Below are positions 36,015-47,713 of a DNA stretch of 64,000 bases, piece after piece. How positions within the stretch are numbered: position 1 is the stretch's first letter; each line of letters opens with the position of its first letter. The stretch comes from Linanthus parryae (Eukaryota > Streptophyta > Magnoliopsida > Ericales > Polemoniaceae). The stretch lies in contig JALGPY010000003.1 in assembly GCA_023055425.1 (NCBI GenBank), forward strand, positions 21,139,001 to 21,203,000. The letters are read 5' to 3'. The position numbers and the translations under genes were made by a program. Below the pieces are notes generated by a model, which was given only the letters and a program-made list of their open reading frames with translations, was not told where the DNA came from and did no database searches.

Positions 36015-37152
36015 TTATTGAAATAGAAAACCTTTCTCGTCCAAACTAGAAATGGAAATAATGTTTCTGCTCATAGCAGGCACATAAAAGCAATTATCTA
36101 ATTCTAAAATAAGTCCAGAAGGCAAAGATAGCTCATAAACGCCTACAGCTAATGCATAAACTCTTGCTCCATTCCCGACGCGCAGATCTATCTCCCCCCT
36201 AGCCAATCTTCTACTTCTTTTCAAATCCTGCACATTTCGACAAATGTGAGAACCACATCTAGCATCCGATACCCAAGATGAAGAAATAGAAAGATTGACG
36301 CCTATAACATAAATATCTCGTGGTGGTGGAATCACTATTCCAAGCTTCTTATCCTCCAGATATTTAGGGCAATTCCTTCTCCACTGACCCGGCTGGCTGC
36401 AGTAGTGACATTCGCCTTTAGCCACGCCTCCACCAGGCTTTAGGGCTTCCTTGGATTTTGCAACTTTATTGTGCTTTCCTTTGGAAGTAGAGGCAACTAC
36501 TTTGCCTTTCTTCTTATGCACCATCATTATGGCCTTGTCTCTGCCTTTGTTGACGCTCTGTTCAGCTGTCTTTAGCATGCTCAACAAGTCTGGCAGAGTC
36601 TTACTGATCTCGTTCATATTAGTTCATGATGAACTGATTATAACTCGCAGGCAACGATTGCAAGACAAGATCAGTTGCCAAATCTTGGCCAAGGGGGAAT
36701 CCTAGTCTCTCAAGGTTCTCAATGTACCCGATCATTCGGAGTACATGAGGTCCTACTGAATTCCCTTCTGCGAGACTACTTTTGAACAATGCTTTGGACA
36801 CCTCATTGAGTTCATGCCTTGCCTGTTCCTGAAACAATTGTTTCAAGTGTATGATCATATCATAGGCCTCCATGTTCTCGTGCTGCTTCTGAAGCTCAGC
36901 AGTCATGGTGCAAAGCATGAGGCAAGTCACGTCATTAGAATCATCAATATGTTTCTGTCGTGCCCTTACTTCCGCTAGAACAGACTCATCTTGTGGTGGG
37001 GCTGGAATTGGAGTGTCCAAGACGTAGAGCTTCTTTTCTTGCTTAAGGACAATCCTTAAGTGTCTGTACCAGTCAACGAAATTCGTTCTAGACATTTTAT
37101 CCTTCTCAAGGACAAATCGTAGGGATGAAGTCGATGCGTTATTGTTTGCCAT
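36015..37152 (-). pseudogene. CopA gag and protease, broken
   Basis: Starts MANNNASTSSLRFVLEKDKM, aligned by eye with CopC Gag, with NFVDWYRHLRIVLKQEKKLY and LQKQHENMEAYDM. A frameshift at about 36618 removes part of the QFIMNYNMNEI region. It continues with the finger CHYCSQPGQWRRNC (the usual histidine ligand replaced by glutamine) and the protease site where CopC has DTGCGSH but here SDARCGSHIC, so the catalytic triplet is lost. Two frames cover it. Confidence 0.87.
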
Positions 37153-38792
37153 TTGAAATTCTACAAAACGAGAATTGTGCAATTTTAGTATTTTAAACAA
37201 TTTAACTATATTCAACAATGGCTAGGTCATCAAATATAGCTCCCACTATTTTTCTCGGATTAATAGGCCTCACCATTAATGCGGAAAATATCATTATATT
37301 TTCTAGTAGGTCCAAGATCCCTTTTTTCACTTCTTCTTGAGCTTGCTTTGGCAAGTCACCCAAGAATAGGTTATTTAGGTAAGAACCATTTCAATTACAT
37401 CCCATACAACTCTTGGTCCAATTAGGTGAATAATTCTTTATTCTTTATCCTTTATCCTTTGGATAACGCCTAATTGTCATTCCTCTAGGTTCATCAATCC
37501 AATTGAGTCTTACCCAGTAGCGTCCAACCTCTTACTTCAAAATACACACATTACTAGCTTGTGTCGTCCGCAACACACAATGGTAAATTAAAATCGCCTT
37601 GCTTTGGAAAACCTGAATTTCAATAAACCCTGATCATGAAGGGTGTTTTGGCAAGAGAAGATAAAACGCGATTTTTTATTGAGGGATTTAATCATTCTTA
37701 ATTTGTTTGGTTGATCCAATCAACATGATCTACTTATTTGGATTGGGAAATCCACGGTAAAAGACCATCTTTATTTATTATTATCTTGTTAACGTTTTGC
37801 TAGTATCGCCATACACACAAAAATAAATAACAAGACATAAATAATAAACATCCACAAAAGAAAAAAAATGTGGCATGGATATGGCCCCTAGACTAAGATA
37901 TTATCAAGCCAATGATAATATCTATTTTCCCTAAAGTGACAAGCTCGTCTGCATGTGCTCCACCCTAGCCGCGCGCCTAGGGTAGGTGTCTTCTTCGTCT
38001 TTTGGCTTCTTTGGTTCTCCGATCTTCTTCTCGATGCTCTTGGTTGTCTTCTAAATATTTCTAATTCTAGCCTAACATCTAGAATGAATAAATAATAAAA
38101 GCCTCACATGTTGAGGAGAAAAACGAATCGCAGGCCGTTAAATCTAATTAATTATTACATTAATTTGATCAGCTCGCAGGCCGTAAACCAAACCACAAAG
38201 CAATAAACATCCACAACCTAGTCCATATCCATCCACCATGCAACAAAGCACATAATACAGTTAATATCAATTTTAATGTGCTTGTTAAATTTAATTGAAT
38301 TGGGTAATTAGGATGACAACGGTCCAAGGGGTCCAACCCATACATGGGCCGAACCCCAAGGGGACCATCGCCCACCACGTGGCCCGGCCAAAGGCCAGCC
38401 GCCCTAGTGACCCCGCGGCCTTGGTTTGCGCGCAAGGAGGAGGGGGCGGACGGCTAGGGTTTCGGCCCTAGTCTCCTTCCCTTCTTTCCTTGTTGCCCAA
38501 GCATGGTTGTTTCCTTATGGATATTTCCATAAAATTGTCTCCATAATTGAAAAACTCCTTTTTCAACTATGTGCCCATGAACCCTAATTTTCAACAACCC
38601 AATAATTCACATCCTATGTGATTAAACTCACCAATTCTAACATCCAATGTTAAATTAGGTCTTGTTTATATTGAATCAAATTCAATTTTGCATCTACTAT
38701 GCCAATTAATTTTAGTTTTCGTGTAATATGAATATAACGGTGTATAAACTGAAATTGTAACACATAAAATCATGTTATGCACTACGATATGT
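37153..38792 (-). other. CopA long untranslated leader
   Basis: About 1.6 kb between LTR/primer site and gag. It is mostly AT-rich, with a GC-rich block at about 38310-38460. A direct repeat CGCAGGCCGT recurs at about 38130 and 38175. The same layout recurs in CopC. No gene seen. Confidence 0.75.
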
Positions 38793-38805
38793 GGCTCTGA
38801 TACCA
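38793..38805 (-). other. primer-binding site of CopA
   Basis: Plus-strand GGCTCTGATACCA, that is TGGTATCAGAGCC on the minus strand, one base from the LTR and complementary to the 3' end of initiator methionine tRNA. Confidence 0.9.
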
Positions 38806-38806
38806 C

Positions 38807-40210
38807 ATTTGGGTTTTGACGTAGGTAACGCAGCGAGATAACAAAAATTTAATTCCTAATCAAAGTCCCACCAAGGATCACAGGAAGAGACATCATAACA
38901 TGATAAGGGACATAGAATATGTGTACCTTTTGGTTTGGGAGATCACACGAAGGATATTGTCATCGTCTCTATGGTTGATCCACGTCTAGAGGTGAGATCT
39001 AGAATCTTCCTTCTCAAGTGCTAGCTTGGATCGGAGGAAGAGGGAAGAAGGAATAAAGCAACCAAGGAGGCAAAAGAGGGGTTTCGGCCCTCTCTTTGAG
39101 CCGACGGGAAGGGGGCGGACGCAGGGGCTTCGGCCCTTATGGTCTTGCTCTCTCTCTTGCTTCCTCTCCCACTCACTTATGTTATGTTCATTAACATTAG
39201 TGGGAAGGAAGCTATATAGACCAACAACTCTTGTTACTTTACATAAAGGCTCATCCTAGTTCTACATGAACTTGGATTAGTCCCTTTCTTGCATATTAGT
39301 CCTACTAAGTTTGCAAGGTGTTACAAAGTGATCCTTCTTATTAATTAATCATATTAATAAATCTCAAATCTAGTTCTATTCTATTTGACGTGTGACCCCA
39401 TAGGTTTCTACTTAGTTGGTAGTAACTTATTACTAACATGGAGTGGTGTCTAGCAACACATCCACGCACCCAACTAATAGAAATAAGTCAGTGATCCCGA
39501 CAAACCTTTTGTGCCCAATATCACAGATTGCACTATCCCTTTGTCTCCAAATCCGGATTGGACACGAGACATAAATAATCACACTCGTATATCTAATTCA
39601 TAGTTCCTCGATCCTGGGAATATGCTTATGAAAGCAGATAACATCAATATCTCCATATTGATTTATCTGAGTCTGGCCAGACATTCAATAAGCCTCATCC
39701 CTCGAGTGGTCGTGGATATCTGTGGGAGGGACAAATCCTCTCTACATCACTACGGTCTCTGAGCTTGCTTCCTATCATGCCCGATAACTACCTTTATGAT
39801 TTCCTAGTTACGGTGTATCGTTTGATAACATCAAAGAACGATATTTCACAACTAGATTACCTAGTGACTTCAAGTCTAAGGATTGCAATTATATTAGCAC
39901 TACGAGAAGCGATTGTGACTTCAACATAATCTAATGTATCCTTCTCGTTGTGGGTCAATCCAGTATGACATTACTCCTAATGCATACCAATGTGTTAGAC
40001 TTGATATCTCCATATCAATCTACACACATACTAGTCTATATTTGATCGTCCTATTAATCAATAGACTTGACTAGGGATATTTAAGATAAACAACACATTG
40101 TATCTAAGGACTTCATTATATTAAATATCATAATATATAATAAATGAATATTCTTGCCAATAACATTTGTTCATACTAAATAGATTGCCTCTAGGGCACC
40201 TATTCCACCA
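38807..40210 (-). repeat. CopA LTR, right copy (5' LTR in element sense)
   Basis: 1404 bp, ending TATTCCACCA before CGTAC. Its inner edge reads ATTTGGG where the other copy has TGTTGGG. Confidence 0.9.
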
Positions 40211-40658
40211 CGTACTTCGTTATCTCAAAGGCACCGTCTGTCATGGACTCTATCTGCGCCCGGGAGCGCGCATGACACTCTATGCCATTGTCGATGCTGA
40301 CTGGGGTGGTCATTCAACCATGGGGCGTTCCACCACTGCGTATGTTTTGTACTTGGGCTGCAATGTCATCTCCTGGATATCCGCCCTTCAAAAGTTTGTC
40401 TCCCGTTCCTCCACGGAATCTTACTATGGGTTCAACACTTGCTTCTCGAGCTTGGCATCCCTCTCACCGGTTCGGCGACCTTGTTTTGCGATAATCTCCA
40501 CATATGTTTGCAAGAATCCAGTCTTCCACTCGCGCATGAAACATGTCGCGCTAGATTACTTCTTCATCCGTGATCTTGTTACTTCAGTCAAACTTCACGT
40601 GCAACTTGTCTCAAGCCAGCAACAACTGGCATATCCACTCACAAAAACTCTTGGATGA
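40211..40658 (+). pseudogene. Ale-like RNase H, continuation after CopA
   Basis: Resumes the interrupted frame: LRYLKGTVCHGLYL, then DADWGGHSTMGRSTTAYVLYLG, ISWISALQKFVSRSSTESYY, and the end region HVALDYFFIRD...LAYPLTKTLG closing at 40656-40658. TDADW appears as VDADW and STAEAEY as SSTESYYG, with a small deletion and a frame slip near 40425. It is the domain that removes RNA from the RNA-DNA hybrid. Confidence 0.85.
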
Positions 40659-40723
40659 AAATTGTTTCTTCATTTGCGATCTAAGATTGGCGTCTCTGAC
40701 GGATCCTCCATCTTACGAGGGTG

Positions 40724-40920
40724 TGTTAAGAAATGAGATAATCTCCAATTATCTCTTCCCTATTTTATGTCGATTCTCCATGATCTATGGGATCTGTTAT
40801 TATGCTGTAATTATCTCTTTCCTATTTTAGCTGATTATACATTGTATGTAAATCTCTCTCCTTGTATAAATACGAACCAAGGGTCATTAGAAATGTCAAT
40901 CAATTCCTTCAACCTTCGCA
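40724..40920 (+). repeat. 3' LTR of the Ale-like element
   Basis: About 197 bp from TGTTAAGAAATGAG to AACCTTCGCA, with a TATAAATAC box at about 40865-40873. There is no second copy to fix its right edge, so the end is inferred from the CA dinucleotide and the family's usual short LTR. The preceding GAGGGTG may be the polypurine tract. Confidence 0.7.
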
Positions 40921-40928
40921 GCATCAGG

Positions 40929-41210
40929 TGCTGATTTTCTTCTCCAAAAACTTATTAGGCCTAACCTCTCTGCCTATCTCCTGCTGTGTGTTGAGCCCAC
41001 TCGCACCAATAATTGAGAGAAACCCATATAGCTGGCTTTGTGATAGGCCGCATAGGTCATTTAGCTCCCAGAAATTCAAACAATACACCACAGAACCTGC
41101 GTGTGTCATAAGCAGTGACCTAACTTTTTTTTTCTTTCGTTTTATTAATTACTCACGTGAGTAATTATCCCGTGTGGCGCTATCACCGATGAGGTGGACC
41201 CACACCAACA
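40929..41210 (-). repeat. 3' LTR of CopD
   Basis: 282 bp. On the minus strand it starts TGTTGGTGTGGG next to the polypurine tract and ends GAAAATCAGCA. Only one copy exists, so the outer edge is inferred. It contains a perfect 20-bp palindrome at 41147-41166 centred on CACGTG. Confidence 0.75.
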
Positions 41211-41224
41211 CTCTCCCCCTCCAC
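41211..41224 (-). other. polypurine tract of CopD
   Basis: Minus-strand GTGGAGGGGGAGAG directly before the LTR. Confidence 0.85.
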
Positions 41225-42660
41225 CTCATTTTGAGGACTCCATACCCGCGAGGCTTCTACAAACTTCAAGCTTCACAACCGGTACGGACGTCTTCATCAT
41301 ATCAACACCATTTTCGTCGGTATGAATCTTCACTAGTTCAACTGACCTCCTACCAACACATCCCGAATCCAATGATACCTTACATCGATTTGCCTGGATC
41401 TCGAGTGAAAACCCGAGTTCTTACTGAGATGGATCGCACTCTGACTGTCACAGTAAAAAGTATACTTCTCTTGCTTCAACCCCAGCTGTCATAACAACTT
41501 ATTCATCCAAAGCAACTCCATGCAACCTTCAGTATCTGCACTAAACTCAACCTCAGTGGTAGACAATGCAACGTATTTCCACATCCTCAACTGCGAAGAC
41601 ACTCCTCCCCCTGAAAAGTGTTCAGATACCCAGATGTGGACTTCCTCGAATCAATATCCCCAGCCACGTCACCATTTGTGAAACTAAGAAGAGTAGGATC
41701 GCGTTTCTAAAACAAAGACACAACTGAGAAGTACCCCTGAGATACCTGAATATCCACTTAACTACAGACCAATGGTATCTACCGGGATTGGAGAGAAATC
41801 GGCTAACAACACCAATCGAATGAGCTATGTCCGACCTTGTACACACCATGGCGTACATCAAACTACCCACTGGTGAAGCATAAAGACCCGAAATTATGTC
41901 TTCCTTCTCTGCCTCTGTCGGGGGACTCTACTTTGAACTCAACTTGAAGTGACCAAGAGGTGTACTAACTGGCTTCGCCTGTCCATGTTGAACATCTTCA
42001 GGAACTTCTCAATGTAGGCCTCCTTAGATAACCAAAAACTCTTGGATTTCGAGTGCCGTAAAATTCTCATATCCTGAATTTGCTTTCCGGACCCAAAATC
42101 CTTCATAGCAAAGGATTTACTCAATTCCTTCTTAAACCCGGCAATCTTGCTGGCATCACGACCAACAATCAACATGTCATCGGCATATAAAAGAAGAATG
42201 ATCGAATCACCATCAGAGAAATTTTTCACAAACACACAATGATCCGAAGTTGTCCTCTTATATCCATGCTCCCCCATGAATGAGTCAAACTTCATGTACC
42301 ACTATCGCGATGCTTGCTTCAAGACATACAGACTCTTTTTCAGCTTGCACACGAGATTCTCCTTTCCCTGAACTCTAAAACCCTCCGGTTGTTCCATGTA
42401 AATCTCCTCCTCCAAATCACCATGAAGGAACGCATTCTTGGCCTCAAGCTATACCCGGATAAACGACATCTTCACCACTAGTGAGAATATCTCCCTGTAG
42501 TCTACTCCTTTTCTCTGTCTGGACCCTTTCACAACCAATCTTGCTTTATACATTGGTTCTGAGTTCTCAAACATCAATCTGTAGACCCCATCTGCTCTTG
42601 AGTGCTCTCTTACCCTTAGGAAACTTAACCAACTCATAGGTGTTGATCACAAGGACCGCA
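41225..42660 (-). pseudogene. CopD reverse transcriptase and RNase H, heavily broken
   Basis: Minus-strand pieces: YKARLVVKGSRQRKGVDY and SLVVKMSFIRV (42450-42550), QPEGF and a stop replacing a residue near 42303, HCVFVKNFSDGDSIILLLYA then YADDMLIVGRD (catalytic, about 42180), FAMKDFG, and GSLMYAMVCTRSDIAHSIGV (about 41865). RNase H remnants run to about 41300 with STTEAEF-like and YCDSQSAIHLS-like traces in changing frames. Several stops and frameshifts. Confidence 0.82.
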
Positions 42661-43882
42661 TCTCAGATTCCATGGATTGCAACCATTTCTCTTTCCTATC
42701 AAAATTCATGGCTTCATCATAGCTCTATGGCTCCCTCATTCGTTAGTGTCACATATACAGGCGGGGAATACTTCCGATAGGGCTGTCGATATCTTCTAGA
42801 TCTCCTCAACTCTGTAACAGGAGCTGGTAGCTATGGAGGTAACACATCATCCTATGCATCTTCCTGATCATTAACTGTAGGTGGATCAACATCACCTGCA
42901 TCACCTTGATAGTTCTGCACTATCTCATCACCATCACCTGCTCTGCAAGAGTAGGAACCGGACTCATGTCCACCAAATCATTAACATCAGCTTGAGATTT
43001 CTCACATCTCTTAATGTCCTCAATAGTCTAATCTTCGAGAAATACCACATCTCGTCTCCTGACAATCTTCTTGTCAACTGGATCCCATAACCGGTACCCA
43101 ATTTCTTCATGACCATAACCCAGAAAGATACAATTCTTGGACTTATCATCAAGCTCCGATCTTTCAACTCTCCGGACATGTAAAAATACCCGAAAACTGA
43201 ACTCCCACAAGTTCTCATATGACACATCTCTACCTGCCCATACTCTGTCAGGTATATCTATCTCCAAGGAACTGAAGGATAAAGATCGATCAAATCCACA
43301 ACTTTTCTCATCGCATCGCGCCCAAAAGGTTCTTGGCATCTTTTCTTGTGACATTGTACATTTGATCTTCTCAATGATGGTCATCTTTATCCATTATGCC
43401 ACACCATTATGCTGCGGGGTCGTGGGAGGTGTCATTTGATGCTTAATCCCATGGTTCATGCAATACCAGTGGAATGAACCCTCGTATTCACCAGACCACC
43501 ATTGTCAGTCCTGGTACACTTCAATGGCTTTCATGTTTCCCTCTCAACACTGACATGAAACTCATTAAACTCATCATCCACTTGGTCCTTACTCCGAAGA
43601 GTGATGCACACACTTTCCTTGAATGATCCTCAATGAAAGTGACAAAGTATCTCACACCACCAAGTGTGTGCTTCTTCATGGGTCCAACAATATCATAATG
43701 TATCAGTTCTAGAATGTCAGACTTTATAGAACTATAAGAATGCTGAAAACTCAACTTGTGTTGCTTTCCAGCCAAACAATGAGTGCAATGTTTCAAAAGA
43801 TTACCTTTCATGCCAGGGAGCTGCTCTCGCTTGGTTAGGACATCCAGTGTTTTCTGAATCATGTGACCAAGCCTCTTGTGCC
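42661..43882 (-). pseudogene. CopD integrase, broken
   Basis: From 43882: LWHKRLGHMIQKTLDVLTKR and HCTHCLAGKQHKLSF (HHCC region), LELIHYDIVGPM (first acidic residue; usual SDVWGP), FVTFIEDHSRKV. A frameshift near 43545 leads to the NGVAE-like region and KMPRTFWA at about 43330, then KNCIFLGYGHEEIGYRLWDP and VVRRRDVVFLED (43030). 42661-43000 is a linker with little readable coding. Confidence 0.82.
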
Positions 43883-44715
43883 ACAACTATAACACTCCAC
43901 ATATCCCGCTCGGGAGAACCGAGAGAGTGCTACTTGAGTAGCGGAAATCGAGAACAAAACATTCCATTTAAAAGTAAAATAACAAGTTATTACATGATCA
44001 TCATTAGGCTACAAACATAGACTACAACGTTGTGATAATGATTCTATTATACTATTCTTCTCAATCATAAAGTGATGATGCTTGATATTCTAGGTGAGTC
44101 TCGGATCCCGCTACTCCATTATCCCGGCTCTTAGACCTGCGGGGGAACGAAACAAAGACCACAGTTTTTCGAAAGTCAGCAAGAAATGCTCAGAGAGATA
44201 CACCTTAGCATGTAAAATATGAAGTTGAGAACGGCTGCAGTGTTATGCATTTAATAAAAATTTAGGAATAACAAAGTATGAGTAAAAGTAATACAATATC
44301 AGAGTTTGCAGCGACATGAACAACCGGGTTAACTAATTTACGAATGGCAATATCCAAAGCTTCAAACAATTATGATTAAATCCTTCACAAGTGACAATTT
44401 CCAAATATAATACTAATCCAATTATATGTTTCCAAATATAGAATCAAAGGAGCCAATTATTATGCACAGTACCAGAAATAGCAATGCCAATAAATCCCTC
44501 CCAAATAATATCTCTAGTCAATCGATTATTTATTCCACAATACTCGGGTAGACCAGAATAATGACCACATAAGACATTCTAGACCTTAAGTGTTGCAACA
44601 CCCTCCTAAGAGCGTCAATCATAGGAGTGGTATATAGATGTCAGGGCACACGGAGTCTCTAAGACATCATATGGCAGCAAAAGATCCAAGGCGTAGAAGC
44701 CAAGGGGAACTAGCA

Positions 44716-45207
44716 TGTTATGACGCAGCGGATGAATCCGGGTATCAAACAAGAACGAGAACAAACTATAAAGAACGAGAGACAAGAATTTTAACGTGGT
44801 TTGCTAGTATAAATACTAGCTACTCCACAACCCGAACCTGATTTTATTTAGAGAAACAAACCCGAATCCGATTACAACCGTGATAACACACGCACCCAAA
44901 AAAAAGCTCTCAACTCACCACTACCAAAGATTTTGTGTCCCTTGTGTTGCTAGTTGTTCCTGACCCCTAAACCAAACCACAATGCTATGATGCCCTTTTA
45001 TACTACTAATAACCACGTCCAATTAAAGACTCACATCATGACTTGTTTATAAACAAATCAACAAAGACAAAATTGGCACCAAGTCAGTGAGTTCACCGCC
45101 CCAAAACCAATAGAGAATAACTTTGACTTTAAACAAATCAAACTCATTCCTTATTGTTTTCTTGGACCCAAAACGTTACCAAATTATTCAAGTCACCTTT
45201 TCTAACA
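44716..45207. repeat. solo LTR of a Ty1/copia element inside TekF
   Basis: 492 bp, TGTTATGACGCAG...CTTTTCTAACA, flanked by TAGCA at 44711-44715 and 45208-45212. The orientation is unproven, and it matches no other LTR in the window. It splits a tandem-repeat zone of TekF. Confidence 0.85.
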
Positions 45208-45212
45208 TAGCA

Positions 45213-45536
45213 GGTATCGATGTTCCCGGCCGGAGCCAATCATAAGTCCAAGGTGTAGAAGCCAAGTGGAACTAGCTGGTATCGGTGTTCTCGGTCGGAG
45301 CCAACTGTAATAAATCGAGATCCAAGCCTACAACAAGTGAGCAACGGGAACTCGCTGGTATGGGTGTTCTCGGCGGAGCCAATCATTAGTCCGAGGCATA
45401 GAAGCCAAGGGGAACTAGCTGGTATCGGTGTTCCGTGCCGGAGCCTACTGTAATAAACAAAGATCCAAGCCTACAACAGGTAAGCAAGGGGAACTCGTTG
45501 GTATCAGTGTTCCCGGCCGGAGCCGATCAAAGTAAA
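45213..45536. repeat. tandem repeats in TekF, about 70-bp sub-units
   Basis: GGTATCGGTGTTC...GGCCGGAGCC recurs at about 45213, 45280, 45357, 45420 and 45498, joined by two alternating linkers (AAGTCC...GTAGAAGCCAA and AAGATCCAAGCCTACAAC). This gives a composite period of about 140 bp. Part of a unit lies left of the 44716-45207 insertion. Confidence 0.8.
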
Positions 45537-47713
45537 ACCACTGGTTCTGGTTCATGCGAATCGTGTTACTTTACTCCGGGGATCGAACCCGAATAACTCT
45601 TTAGGGACCTGAGCTCAAGGAATCACCACCCGATATAAATAACATAACTGGTTAGTGTAACATTATGTTATTACTGACTTCTGATCAAGTGTGACAAGTA
45701 TTTCAAGCTAAAATAATATTTTGAAGATTTGAAAACAAATGAAACACATTTATCAAGTATGGGAAGAAATACGACAACTATTTTCAACTAAACAAGTCGT
45801 GGACACGAAATAAGCTGGCACACAAGGCTAAGGAAGTAAAACTCACAAGTATATTTTGAGGCAGAATATGAAAATCATGTTTGACACGAAGGAAGCTAGG
45901 AACACGAGGCTAACCATGTAAACTCACCGCGAGAGTCGAAACAACAATTATCCTGAAGTAGCCCCTACGGGTAGTCGACGTAGCCCACGTCTACAAACTT
46001 TTCACCTACAAATTATATTTTCTTATTTAATCACTACTCTAACTATACAAGTACAACAATACAAGCTATTAGCAAGAGTCCCGATCGATTTTGAGATTAA
46101 CCTGCTTCCCCCAACTATGATATTCTTAATTATGTTCAAGACATTTAGACGATACTCGACACATTTCATTATAAACAGTTCTTCAGTTTTATTTAATACA
46201 CGGGACTACTTAGCTAGAGTAATTTCTTATATTAAAAGAACATGAGAGCAAAACATGTGTTAACTTATATTCATAACGTTTTGGTGAGAAAATAATTCAT
46301 GTAACTATAGAAAATAAACCATTTATTGGCGAATACGAGAGGACGTTGAATTTGTAGGACATGAAACTACTTGTATATATTTTACATACTATAACAATGT
46401 TCATTTGCAAAATAAAATCATCGTATAAGAGTGAGAAAATAATCGAAACTGAATATTAGGCGCCATATCTTTTAATTTGATTAGTTTTCCAATAAAACAT
46501 TTATAGTATAATTTCTAACAACCGACTCGTGCACTAATTCAATACCCGGATCACATTTATACGATGAGGACGAAAACTAGTATTTTTAGAAAATATTTTT
46601 ATTCCAAAATCTTCATTTTTATATTTGCGAAAATATAATGTTTTAAGTAAAAAACGCGTGGAACCCCTAAAGTTATTCTAAAAGACAGCAGGCACCCCAC
46701 ACACTCACATAACATGTTTAATAAAAGACAGTTTAACCCCTTAATATTTTTGAAACAACAGCTTTCCCCTTACACCTAGTTTATGTAAAATACACTTTCA
46801 GCCCCTTATATGAACTCTCAAATTGATCGGTCTAACCGAGGATTCAAGTTACAAGACACGATTTTGATTGACTAAAACGTAAAATTGGATTATTTAGAGT
46901 TTACCCAAGACAAAGACTGCTGAAAACGGTCGAGAAACGAGGTGGGTCAAGTCGTCGAAAATGTCGCCGGAATTGGAACTCGACGGGAGCTTCTCCGGCT
47001 GTTCTTTGACTCATTTGAGGCCTCCTCAAGCTTGGTCGGACCTCCTGGACATGATCGGGAGTGATTTTAAGTGGTGGGTGACGTTCATTTTGATGGGCTC
47101 CAAGTTCGCCGGCGTTAATGGAGTTCGACTGCGGCGTTGGTGGTTGTTGCTTCAGGCGCTACTTCTGTTGGCGTTTTTGCTATCTTCGTGAGTTCAGAGA
47201 GAGTGGAAGAGAGAATAAGAGAGGGGAAGAGAGGTGGATCAGGTGGTGGTGGTCGGTGGTTCGCCGGTGGGTTTCCCATCGCGGAAGGCCGCGACCATTG
47301 CTGCCGTTGCTGCTGCTTCTTCGCCGGTGAGACAGAGTGAAGAGAGGGGGAGAAGAGAAGAGAAGAGAGAAATACGGAGAGATAGATGGCGAAGGAGGTG
47401 GTGGCTGTGCTGGTGGTGTTGGTCGGGTGTGAAGGAGAAGAAGAGATGTTTATAAGGAGGGGAAGAGGAACACTGGGAAATGTGTTTGCAGAGATGTTGA
47501 AGGATGTCTTTTTTTTTTTTTCTTTTATTTAATTGCTCACAAGGATTTAAGTTCTTAAAAACTACAACTTCTACCCCCCAATTTAAGTATTTAATTAACT
47601 AGTTTATACTTCTTGAAACGACAACTACCTCCCCTCTCGTCATATAATTAACATCTAAACTATACAAAAAGTCAATAGTTACCCCTATAATAAAAACGGG
47701 CTATTACAACAAC

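Larger units (their letters stand above)
16756..40210 (-). mobile_element. CopA: Angela-like Ty1/copia element, decayed, carrying TekB
   Basis: LTRs at 16756-18145 and 38807-40210, target duplication CGTAC at 16751-16755 and 40211-40215. On the minus strand the LTR begins TGGTGGAATAG and reads into the GCCCTAGAGGCAAT block typical of Angela/BARE-type LTRs; this lineage call is inferred. The internal order on the minus strand is leader, gag, protease, integrase, RT, RNase H. TekB (20180-35237) splits integrase. Genes carry stops and frameshifts. The close relative CopC (48022-56526) shows the intact form. Confidence 0.92.
13138..40920 (+). mobile_element. Ale-like Ty1/copia element, decayed, 5' end missing
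   Basis: A copia element (gag, protease, integrase, reverse transcriptase, RNase H) whose RNase H is interrupted by CopA (16756-40210); host sequence resumes at 40211. Short coding length, the Gag start FPIKLSSANFLVWRRQIEA and a short 3' LTR with TGTTAAGAAATGAGATAATC fit the Ale/Retrofit lineage. No matching 5' LTR or primer site lies before the Gag start, so it is 5'-truncated. Removing CopA and one CGTAC rejoins DAKR with VLRYLKGTV, the expected copia RNase H entry. Confidence 0.88.
43888..47708 (-). repeat. TekF: solo LTR of a Tekay-type element
   Basis: 3821 bp including a 492-bp copia solo LTR. Ends TATAACACTCC...GGGCTATTACA (first bases mutated from TGTAACAC), duplication ACAAC at 43883-43887 and 47709-47713. 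No internal region or second LTR, so it arose by LTR-LTR recombination. Sense is minus: TATA box TTATAAAC near 47448-47455, donor-like GTAAAC at 46904, acceptor-like end at 44137. Frames at 46960-47455 are GC-rich LTR sequence without recognisable domains. Confidence 0.88.

Noticed and set aside
43888..47708. Host intergenic DNA containing small genes
   Set aside because: Exact ACAAC duplication and TATAACACTCC...CTATTACA ends show it is one solo LTR inserted in CopD.
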